Made by a program: the position numbers and the translations under genes
NCBI GenBank assembly: GCA_022560025.1
Contig: JAFISE010000044.1
Location: 141,354-205,353 of the forward strand
Origin: Stagonosporopsis chrysanthemi
Taxonomy: Eukaryota > Ascomycota > Dothideomycetes > Pleosporales > Didymellaceae
Direction: 5' to 3'
Length of the DNA: 64,000 nt
Notes under the pieces: model-generated
What the model was told of the DNA's origin: nothing
Seen by the model: the letters and a program-made list of their open reading frames with translations, nothing else
The model's database searches: none
Part shown: positions 55,885 to 64,000 of the stretch, piece by piece
How the letters are laid out: every line of letters starts with the position of its first letter
Numbering within the stretch: position 1 is the stretch's first letter

Positions 55885-58399
55885 ATGAGGGTCCAGTCTC
55901 TCGTTAAAGCGCAATCGCTTGCTACCAGCAGTCTTCGCACTGCTGCCCGTACGGCTTCGCGGACCCCTTCTCGATGCGCGCTTTCCACCGCTGCAGCGTC
56001 GCGCACACCCTTCACCGGCGGTGTGAAGACGGACACATGGATCAACAACCAGCAAAGAAGATGGCAGTCTGCAGCAGCGCAAGTGTACGTACAATTGTCA
56101 ATTGCTGCAACATATGGGTTGTGGCGAGAGAGTAGTTGAGCTGATGGAGTTCTTAGGTTAGCGAAGGCGAAAGATGACCCGTCGACGTTGTCACAAGACG
56201 ACATCGTCGCAAACCTTGATCCCGTCGAATGGCAGCGCCTTTCTCGAGTCCGCAACATCGGTATCGCGGCGCACATCGACTCCGGAAAGACGACCGTTAC
56301 CGAGCGCGTCCTCTACTACACCGGCCGAATCAACGCCATCCACGAGGTTCGAGGCAAGGATGCTGTTGGCGCAAAGATGGACTCAATGGATCTGGAGCGG
56401 GAGAAGGGTATTACTATCCAGTCTGCCGCGACATTCTGTGACTGGATCAAGAAGGACGTGGACGGCAATGAGGAGAAATACCATATCAACTTGATTGATA
56501 CACCTGGGCATATCGACTTCACAATCGAAGTCGAGCGTGCTCTTCGAGTTCTTGACGGTGCTGTCATGATCCTCTGTGCCGTCAGCGGTGTCCAGTCTCA
56601 GACCATCACAGTCGACAGACAGATGAAGCGCTACAACATTCCCAGATTATCCTTCGTCAACAAGATGGATCGTATGGGCGCTAACCCGTGGAAAGCCGTC
56701 GAACAGATCAACAAGAAGCTCCGCATTGCTGCCGCCGCTATTCAGGTTCCAATCGGACGCGAAGACCACTTCTTGGGTGTGGTTGATCTTATCAAGATGC
56801 AGGCTCTCTACAGTGAGGGCGCAAAGGGAGAAATTATCAGGGTTACGGATGAGATTCCCGCGGACTTGGTCGACCTCTGCAAGGAGAAGAGGGCAACTCT
56901 CATCGAGACTCTTGCGGATGTGGATGACGAGATCGCTGAGATCTTCCTGATGGAGGAGACGCCCTCAGAGGCGCAAATCAAGGCTGCCATTCGCCGTGCG
57001 ACCATCGCCCTGAAGTTCACACCCGTTCTTATGGGCTCTGCGCTCGCGGACAAGTCCGTCCAGCCAATGCTCGATGCCGTATGCGACTACTTGCCTAACC
57101 CTTCCGAGGTTGAGAACATGGCCTTGGACAAGAAGAGGGCCGAAGCCCCCGTCAAGCTGGTCTCGTACAACTCGCTGCCTTTTGTCGGTCTTGCGTTCAA
57201 GCTTGAAGAGAGCAACTTTGGTCAGTTGACCTACATCCGTGTCTACCAGGGCACCCTGAGGAAGGGCATGAACGTGTTCAACGCAAAGACAGACAAGAAG
57301 GTCAAGATCCCCAAGATTGTGCGCATGCACTCCAACGATATGGAAGAAGTCTCGGAGATTGGCGCTGGTGAGATTTGCGCTGTGTTCGGTGTAGACTGCG
57401 CGTCTGGTGATACCTTCACTGACGGCGGTCTCGGTTACTCTATGGTCAGTGACACTCTTAGCTGGAAGTTGATTCCAATACTAACTCTCTCAGACTTCCA
57501 TGTTCGTTCCCGAACCTGTCATCTCATTGTCGATCAAGCCCAAGCACACCAAGGATACCCCCAACTTCAGTAAAGCCATGAACCGCTTCACCCGTGAGGA
57601 TCCTACCTTCCGTATCCACGTCGATCCTGAGTCCCAAGAGACTGTCATCTCCGGTATGGGCGAACTGCATTTGGACATTTACGTCGAGCGTCTGCGCCGT
57701 GAGTACCGCGTCGAATGCGAGACTGGTCAGCCTCAGGTTGCCTACCGCGAGACGCTCACAAAGCGCGTCAACTTCGACCACACACTGAAGAAGCAGTCCG
57801 GTGGTTCCGGAGACTTCGCCCGTATTATCGGCTGGATGGAGCCCTCCGAAGCGCTGGAGGAGAACAAGTTCGAGACCCAAGTCACTGGAGACAACCTGTC
57901 CGAGAAGTATCTGTACGCTTGTGAGAAGGGCTTCAACGCATCGGTTCATAAGGGTCCCCTGCTCGGCCACCGCGTCTTGGGTACTAACATGGTCATCAAC
58001 GACGGTGCCACTCACGCTGTTGATTCCAGCGAACTGGCCTTCAAGAACGCCACCGCCCAGGCTTTCCGCAAGACCTTTGCACTGGCTGCTCCTCAGATTC
58101 TCGAGCCCCTGATGAAAACCACCATTACTGCGCCGGCTGAGTTCCAGGGTTCTGTCATTGGTCTCCTGAACAAGCGCAATGCTGTTATTATCGATACTGA
58201 GGTCGGCGCTGAGGACTTTACCGTCTACGCCGACTGCTCGCTCAACTCCATGTTCGGCTTCAGTTCGCTGCTGAGAGCCAGCACGCAAGGAAAGGGCGAG
58301 TTCAGCATGGAGTTTAGCCACTACAGCCCTGCACCCCCGCAGTTGCAGAAGGAGCTTATTGCGAAGTATGAGAAGGAGAGGAAGGATAAGGAGTCGTGA
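55885..58399 (+). CDS. MEF1: Mitochondrial elongation factor G1 (Mef1)
   Basis: GTPase that drives tRNA-mRNA translocation on mitoribosomes. Exons 55885-56084, 56157-57444 and 57494-58399 (797 residues). The first about 65 residues are Arg/Ser/Ala-rich, without acids, a mitochondrial presequence ending near R-R-W-Q-S. G1 A-H-I-D-S-G-K-T-T is at about 106-114, G3 D-T-P-G-H at about 181-185, and G4 N-K-M-D at about 234-237. Domain II-V segments such as L-R-K-G-M-N-V-F-N and M-G-E-L-H-L-D-I-Y-V are present, and the splice at G-L-G-Y-S-M | T-S-M-F-V keeps frame. Convergent with Mgr2. Confidence 0.96.
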
Positions 58400-58868
58400 G
58401 TAGGGCTTTGCGAAGCGATGCCGTGGCAAGGGTTTGTAATTCTTCTTGTACGATCGCCCTTGAGACGAGTCTCGAGGATTAGGGCTTGCATATAGATGGG
58501 CGCATTTGGAAAACTGGGTGTAGTATAGTTGTACCTGTACGATTGATGTATGAACCGTAACGGAGCGAAATGATATCCCCTCCATTTACCGGATACAACC
58601 TCCGCTTCGTTTGCTTGGTTTTGCTGGACTCGCTTTGAAGATTGAACAGACTCGAGATATACTCGACGTGACATCTGCTTGGCATGCTCTGAGCAGCTCG
58701 GGTACATTCGTTGCATATATCGTGCCCACCACTACTCTTCCATTGCTATATGTACATTGTCGTGATCATGAATCTGATGCTGTTGTACATGCGCAGGCCG
58801 ACCGCGGCTGCTTCTTTTCTTCTTGGTCTTCCTTACAACTCCAACACGCGCGCCTAGTTCTTCTACGC
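58400..58868. other. Convergent spacer (MEF1 / Mgr2)
   Basis: 469 bp holding both 3' ends. Nothing recognised. Confidence 0.5.
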
Positions 58869-59441
58869 CTAGTTCTTCTCGGCGCGGGCAGCCTTCAGGC
58901 TCTGGTACTGTCGCGACAGAATCGTGGGACGGTTGTTGACGCTGCCAAAGGCCTGAGTAATGATGGGCGAGCTGTCTGTGCGGATCGTCGTGCCAATGGC
59001 CATGAAGAAGCTATGGCAGAGCATTAGTGCCTGCTTGCCAAAGCACCCGGTCTCATACGCACCCAAACGTCGCGGCAGATCCGGCCATGTACTGTCCGAG
59101 AGTGCGCAACATGCCGTTCGGCCCGGGACCGAATCGCACAATGTTTGTGAAGCCTGGCGCTGTCAGTCGACGCTCTTGCTCCATGTCGTTTTTGGATAGA
59201 ACTTGTTGCGCACCGAAGATGAAGCCAATGATGAGACCAACAGCTACACAGACTGTCAGCCACCCTTTCCGGTCGCGTCGAGGCCTCGCAACGTACAACC
59301 ACCCATCATGCCACCCATCTTGACTACAAGCTGTTAGCCGACATCATCTCGAACCCTGCGGAACTGAGGTGGCATACGCTTGTCGAGTGTCGAGGGGCCA
59401 TGCGCGCCGCCTCCGGGCATTGCTCCAACTGGTACGGGCAT
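58869..59441 (-). CDS. MGR2: TIM23-complex subunit Mgr2 (Romo1-like)
   Basis: Small inner-membrane protein that couples Tim21 to TIM23 and gates lateral release. Five exons: 59441-59378, 59323-59297, 59243-59214, 59153-59063 and 59010-58869 (117 residues, close to the 113 of yeast Mgr2). Sequence pieces: D-K-L-K-M-G-G-M-M-G-G, V-G-L-I-I-G-F-I-F-G (TM1), G-F-T-N-I-V-R-F-G-P-G-P-N-G, L-G-Q-Y-M-A-G-S-A-A-T-F-G and F-F-M-A-I-G-T-T-I-R (TM2). The intron 59154-59213 is 60 bp with no stop; removing it rejoins I-F-G to G-F-T-N, as the family has. Two exons are only 27 and 30 bases. Four introns in a gene this short are notable. Confidence 0.85.
59154..59213 (-). other. In-frame 60-bp intron (Mgr2 gene)
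   Basis: GTGCGC donor, CTGAC branch, CAG acceptor; 20 codons, no stop. Retention would insert 20 charged residues between TM1 and the loop. Confidence 0.7.
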
Positions 59442-60530
59442 CTTGACGGTGGCAGGGGAACGCGTGTAGAAGGAAAGATGTTATGCGGAGATCAGGCGGG
59501 ATAGCTGCTCGGTGCCGAAGAGCAGTCCACCAGAGAGCTATGTGGGTCAGTGCGGGCAGCCAAGGGTGTGCTCCGCATGCACGAAGGATGCACACACTGC
59601 GAGATTTTCGATGGCTGGGCGAGTAACAGTGAAGCGTCGCGACGCTGGTGACTGGATTTGTGGATTGCAAGCACGGGGCTGGGGTCTGGGACAGGCGCTC
59701 TTCGCGATTACTATGTAGCCTGAGGTCTGCTGCTCAGCTTCACTTTCGCGGAGGGTTGGCTACATGGGCACGTGACCAGCAGTTGGACGGGTTGGCCATG
59801 TGTAGATAGGGAAGGGGTTGGGCCTGGAGTCTGGCGGGTTCAGCTGTGTTTTTGCACGCAGGCCATGATTACCGCATCCTGGGGCACGAAGAAGCAGTCA
59901 CTGTTCTGTCGTTGCTCGCCCACGCAGCGTCATCGCCGTCGCGGGCTGTCTGCACACAAGCGAGCAAACCAGGCCAGGCCAGTTGGACCATCGACCTCCC
60001 GCTCCTGGACGCAGACCATCGCACCCGTCGCCCACGCTCCCCCGGCAGCCCGTCTCGCGGCCCCTACTGTGTATATCGCCATTCCCTTGCCAGTCCGGCC
60101 CTGCTGCTGCTGCTCGCTGCACCCCGTCTGCAGGCTGCACCGCCCGACGTCGCACGGGCTCCCCGGAGACAGGACAGCACACGACAGACAACAACCACCA
60201 GCGCCGCGGACCGTCTCTGCATCCGCTGCACCACCCGCCTGCTGCCCGCGACTGCACCTGCACCTGCGCCTGCGACTGCGACTGCGACTGCGACTGCGAC
60301 TGCGACGCATGCACACTTGACCCGCGCCCCGATTGCTGCTGCCTCGCCCGCTGCGTCCTGGTGCTGTGCTGCTTTGGTGCTTCACGCCGCTGCCGCGCTG
60401 TCTGGCTGTCTTGCTGCCGCTGCCACTGCCGCTGCCGCGCCAACTCGGCTACCACAAAAAGTGACGACCCTCCGCATCAACAACGCGCCCTCCTGCCCCC
60501 GACGCCGGCCACGCGCCCCTCGCTCTGCAA
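59442..60530. other. Divergent region (Mgr2 / FHA gene) with hexamer repeat
   Basis: Contains the TGCGAC repeat and a long C/T- and G/C-rich leader before the FHA gene. Long frames here are shadows of repetitive, GC-rich sequence. Confidence 0.5.
60271..60306 (+). repeat. Hexamer repeat (TGCGAC)6 in FHA gene leader/promoter
   Basis: Six perfect TGCGAC copies, preceded by imperfect CTGCACCTGCGC units. It lies 225 bp upstream of the FHA start codon. Confidence 0.9.
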
Positions 60531-62773
60531 ATGACGGCTGTCGCTCCTCCGGTGCAATTCCAGAACATCAACCGGCAGGCATGGAGCGCTGAAGGAGGCG
60601 CGAACGGCGCCATGTACATGCCGCGGAAGAGCGCCCAACGCACAAACTCGTCGTCCTCCCTGTCGTCGCAGGCCTCGTCCACCTCCACCCTCTCCGCCGC
60701 CTCGCAGCAGCCCCCGCCCAACGGCCTCGCTCTCCCCAACGGCTCCGACGCCACCGCCTGGGCCGCCCGCAAGACAAAAGGCCCCAAGGGCCTGTACCCA
60801 GCAACCAAGACCGAGCCTGTCGCAGGCCTCTCAATTGCACGACCCCAGCAGATTGCTACTGCAGGGCCTGGCGCATCAGCAGCCTCTGCAATGAGCGCGC
60901 TGCAGGCCCCATCCGCCATGGTCCCCTCGCAGCAGAACGGCGTTCTGCAGTCGCAGCAGAACGGCGTGCAACGGCAGACGGGAGAGGGCACTGCCATCCT
61001 GCACCTGATTCCAATGAACGGCACATTCGAACGCAAGACCATCACCGTGCCCTACTTCCCGGACGTCCTCCGCATCGGTCGCCAGACGAACAACAAGACG
61101 ATACCTACCCCCCTCAATGGATACTTTGACTCGAAGGTCTTGTCTCGACAGCACGCAGAAGTGTGGGCAGACCGCAATGGCAAGATCTGGATCCGTGACG
61201 TCAAATCGTCAAACGGCACCTTCGTCAATGGGCAGCGTTTGTCGCAGGAGAACAGAGATTCGGACCCGCACGAACTCAGGGAACAGGACATGCTGGAGCT
61301 TGGAATCGACATTGTCAGCGAGGATCAGAAGACCATTGTCCACCACAAAGTCGCCGCCCGGGTCGAGCACGCAGGGATCTACGCCCGCTCACCCAACGAC
61401 GTCCTCGACTTGAACTTTGGCGAACTGGAAGGCAATCAGATGCAGAACATGGTGGGGCCAAACGGCCAACAGCAAATGACAAACATGCGCGGCCGCACTC
61501 CCAGCCAAGGCTCTATGAACGGCCAGCGCATGCAAATGGCCGGTGGTGCGCAGGCATACCAGAACGCCATGCAGCAGCCGCGCCATCCCAACTTCTGGCT
61601 GCAGCCCATCACCATGGAGCAGGTGGTGAAGAAGCTCAACGTGAGTTATTTCGTGCACGTCAAAGCTGTCCATACTAATCTTTCTAGGCTGAGATGAAGG
61701 CCGCCAAGCAACAGTCACAGGAGCTGCAACAAGCTCACCAGTACATCGATGCCATCCTGTCCGCCGAACCAAAAAAGGAACCGGTGAAATCGTCGCCAGC
61801 CAACTCTGTCAGGATCTCGCCAATCAAAGACATCAACCTGAAAGCCAGGTTCTCTGATCCTCCAGCTCCACCCCCACAGCAACCTCTCCCCGAGAAGCCC
61901 AACGCTGCATCGTCTCTTAAGAGGTCGGACACTGAGCGTCCCAAGACAGCGTCACCTGTACGGTCAGATGCACAGATGTCTACCCTCACAGAAGCTCTGA
62001 ACAATGCCATGAAGGAGATAGAAACGCAAAGCATGCGGCTGCGGGATTTGGAGTCGTTGCTGAGTGAAGAGCGCCGGGCGAGAGAAGATGCCGAAGAGCG
62101 AGCCAACCGACTTGAGAGAGAGTCGATCGAGAAGCCTGAGCACCCTGCGGAGACAGGTGAAGAGGCGGATCTTGCAGACGAGACCGTTTCTGAAGAGATC
62201 GATAATGATGGTCTGGAAAACGGCTCTGCATCGCCCTCGGCTGACACTACAGCGCGCCTGCAACACCGTCTCGAGACTATGGTGTTGGAGATGAATGAGA
62301 TGAAGCAACAGATGGAGCGGTACCGTGAGCGCGCTGAAGCTGCTGAGACTGATCGCAAGAGCTTGATGGAGATGATCGAGAACATCAGGAAAGACAACGC
62401 AAGATCCAACAGCGAGAGCAGGCGACGAGGCCGCAGCGGCGGCGATCAGGCGCGAGAGACCACAACTCCTGGTGTCGATGGCCTTGAGGATGACAACGAG
62501 GCTGAAGAGGGCGAAATTGTCATCATCAAAGACCGCAATGTCGATGAGGATAGCGCAGGGACGCTATCGCGAAGAGCCAGCCAACAAAACGGGCACGCAG
62601 CAGATGGCGGGGCGAAGGAGTCTTCAAAGCCATCCAATGCTCTCTCAATTCAGCGCCACAGCAGCGCTGACTTGATGTACCATGGAGGTCCAGTGGGTGC
62701 TATTGTGACAGTAGTCGCAATTGGAGTGGCGGTCATGGCCATGCTCAATCAGTATCCAAAAGCCGAGCGCTGA
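60531..62773 (+). CDS. FHA-domain tail-anchored STRIPAK protein (HAM-4/PRO45/SLMAP-like)
   Basis: Exons 60531-61640 and 61688-62773 (47-bp intron), 731 residues. The N-terminal 150 residues are disordered. The FHA domain is at about 165-275, with L-R-I-G-R-Q-T-N, S-R-Q-H-A-E-V-W and S-S-N-G-T-F-V-N-G intact for phosphothreonine binding. Coiled coils are at about 465-515 and 545-600, and an acidic stretch follows. A single C-terminal hydrophobic segment (A-I-V-T-V-V-A-I-G-V-A-V-M-A-M-L, about residues 707-723) ends 9 residues before the C-terminus. This order matches HAM-4 of Neurospora, PRO45 of Sordaria and mammalian SLMAP, STRIPAK subunits on the nuclear envelope/ER. The role in hyphal fusion and development is inferred by homology. 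Confidence 0.82.
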
Positions 62774-63569
62774 GTGAGCGCACAGCTGCCCCGACCATAC
62801 CACTACAGCGGGTCGCTCTAAGGGGCCGGATAGTCCGAGTTGGCGAATTCAAGGGGGTCGTAGCCGCCCTGAGCGCTGCCAACATTCCTCAGACTAGCCA
62901 TTCCTCGGGTCCCAACGAAGGCCCAACTCACCACATAACCGCTCTTATGAGCCCAATACACGACCCACGGCATCGCAACGAACAACCCTTCAGCTCAAAG
63001 CCCAAATCGAACCCAGCGTCACATACTCATGTGACCTATACCTAGCATGTTTTCTTCCAGGCGTTTGCATATTCGGGCCACCTGGGGGCCTATCTTCGGT
63101 CATCCACTACGGCATACGAGGCGTTAGTTTTTCTGTTTCTTATTTGGCTGGCGTTTGTTGAAAGGTTGGATTCGATGACGGTCCCGGGCTTCGTTCCTCG
63201 GACGTTCATTCTCGCGGGACTTTGTTCCTCGCCGGGCTTCGTCCCCCGCCATTCACTGTATCAGCAAGCGAACTCTTTCCTTTGTAACATCATGAACTAT
63301 CTACTTTTGAGTCTTTGGATGATGACGAGGAGGGAAAGCGAGACATGGGGAAGAGGGAGAGAGTGTGAGTCGAGAGGAGCCGCGAGAGGCTTGCAGAGGA
63401 GCTAGATTGGCTATACGGCATGCGGTGGAAACGATGCCTTTTTTCTTCAATGATACATATTCAAGCTCCTGCACGCTACGTCGTTTTCTGTGTGACGGTT
63501 GATGGGGTGTCTTAATGCAATGCCAGCCCCCATCTGGCGCTTCCACGGGCGTGAGTGGTGTACGTCTGC
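62774..63569. other. Convergent spacer
   Basis: 796 bp between the FHA and Pop7-like genes. Contains a decayed triplicate motif at 63185-63259; no gene. Confidence 0.5.
63185..63259 (+). repeat. Three imperfect copies of CGGGCTTCGTTCCTCG-like unit
   Basis: Copies begin near 63185, 63215 and 63233, sharing CGGG(C/A)(T)TTCGT(T/C)CC and a following TTCATTC/TTCACT. Divergent and short. Confidence 0.4.
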
Positions 63570-64000
63570 TCATACAAGCCCAATGCACACCGTCACCGTA
63601 CTCAGCGTCCGGATCCGCGTCTCAGGCACTTCCTCGTGTTCCTCTCCCTCCCCGCCCTCATCCTCCGTGTGTGAATGCACCTCGACATCGTCAATGGCCC
63701 GCACATTCCCCATCTCAACGCGCACGCGGCAGTCGTCCTCGCGCTGAAACCTGGCCCCGAGTTCCAGCGCGCGCGGGATAGCGCGTCCCGTGGCTTTGAG
63801 GTAGACTTCCTCGCCTGGCCCTCCACCTCCCCCTCCCCCTCTTCCATCTGCTGTCCCCCTCCCCCGCGCCTGCGCCTGCCCTTGCGCCGTCGCAGCCCCC
63901 GCAATCCCCGCCTCCACGTCCCGCGCGTCCAGTCGCCCATTCGCCTCTACGGCCCGCGCGTGTGCGTGTGCGTGTGCGCCGCGGCGCGCCCGCCCCGCCG
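63570..64000 (-). CDS. POP7: RNase P/MRP subunit Pop7/Rpp20-like (5' end beyond window)
   Basis: Partial. The frame from 63570 (stop) stays open past 63917 to the right edge, and the first ATG choices there are unreliable. Visible: V-Y-L-K-A-T-G-R-A-I-P-R-A-L-E-L-G, then C-R-V-R-V-E-M-G-N-V-R-A-I-D-D, then P-E-T-R-I-R-T-L-S-T-V-T-V. These are the Alba-fold helix and strand pattern of Rpp20/Pop7, which with Pop6 binds the RNase P RNA. A Gly/Arg-rich and His-Ala-repeat insertion sits between the edge and V-Y-L-K. The N-terminal part (usually including an R-x-Q-K-R box) would lie to the right of the window. Confidence 0.75.
   Translation of the reverse strand, partial: AGRARRGAHAHAHARAVEANGRLDARDVEAGIAGAATAQGQAQARGRGTADGRGGGGGGGPGEEVYLKATGRAIPRALELGARFQREDDCRVRVEMGNVRAIDDVEVHSHTEDEGGEGEEHEEVPETRIRTLSTVTVCIGLV

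Noticed and set aside
57524..58585. Minus-strand frame of 353 codons
   Set aside because: Antisense to conserved EF-G sequence, which is unambiguous.
59846..60592. Several long frames in the FHA leader
   Set aside because: All derive from the TGCGAC hexamer and CT-rich sequence; no conserved domain and no agreement with splice signals.
61735..62409. Minus-strand frame of 224 codons
   Set aside because: Ser-rich mirror of the FHA gene coiled-coil region.
1..64000. tRNA, rRNA, transposon, CRISPR or viral sequence
   Set aside because: I looked for tRNA TPsiC-like boxes, terminal inverted repeats, reverse transcriptase, transposase and integrase motifs and repeat arrays, and found none that held up.

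Overview
This 64 kb window is nuclear DNA of a filamentous ascomycete (Pezizomycotina; Dothideomycetes, perhaps Pleosporales, is my guess from gene content and not proven). The evidence is spliced genes with 43-60 bp introns carrying CTAAC/CTGAC-like branch sites, genes alternating between strands with no operons, and fungal-only families (Atg28, DUF8004-type, SAT4 rhodopsin-like, al-1/carB phytoene desaturase). I support 28 protein-coding genes, most rebuilt by joining exons by eye. I saw no tRNA, rRNA, transposon or CRISPR array.

Layout. 0-8 kb: GPI2 (GPI-anchor synthesis), a tail-overlapping F-box-like hypothetical, a degenerate annexin with an SR-rich head, and a two-Myb telobox protein. 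8-15 kb: a short secreted tyrosinase tail to tail with phytoene desaturase, then an extended SDR epimerase and a 2-Cys peroxiredoxin. 16-26 kb: CENP-O/Mal2-like kinetochore protein, acetyl-CoA transporter, the PP1 catalytic subunit and an LRR protein. 26-29 kb is gene-poor. 29-43 kb: SET-domain methyltransferase divergent with COQ4, a SAT4 membrane protein, a class I methyltransferase, a 37-residue Cys-rich microprotein, a Pho84-like phosphate transporter, an alpha/beta hydrolase and Atg28. 43-49 kb: ribosomal protein uS5 and a 1026-residue DUF8004-type protein, followed by 2.7 kb with no supported gene. 51-64 kb: a SelW/Rdx-family thioredoxin-like protein, a Lys/Ala/Pro-rich low-complexity protein, mitochondrial EF-G, Mgr2 (TIM23 complex), an FHA tail-anchored STRIPAK protein and a Pop7/Rpp20 RNase P subunit cut by the right edge.

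The genes are mostly unlinked housekeeping functions. Mitochondrial roles recur (COQ4, EF-G, Mgr2), and tyrosinase and phytoene desaturase are adjacent pigment enzymes, but no biosynthetic cluster is evident. The most unusual points are at gene-structure scale: two introns that are multiples of three with no in-frame stop, a GC-AG intron, NAGNAG acceptors, very small exons, an inverted pair of GTG/CAC tracts between two convergent genes, a Cys-rich microprotein with an intron-retention isoform, and lost signature residues in the annexin and the phosphate transporter. I found no clear case of a wholly new multi-gene system.
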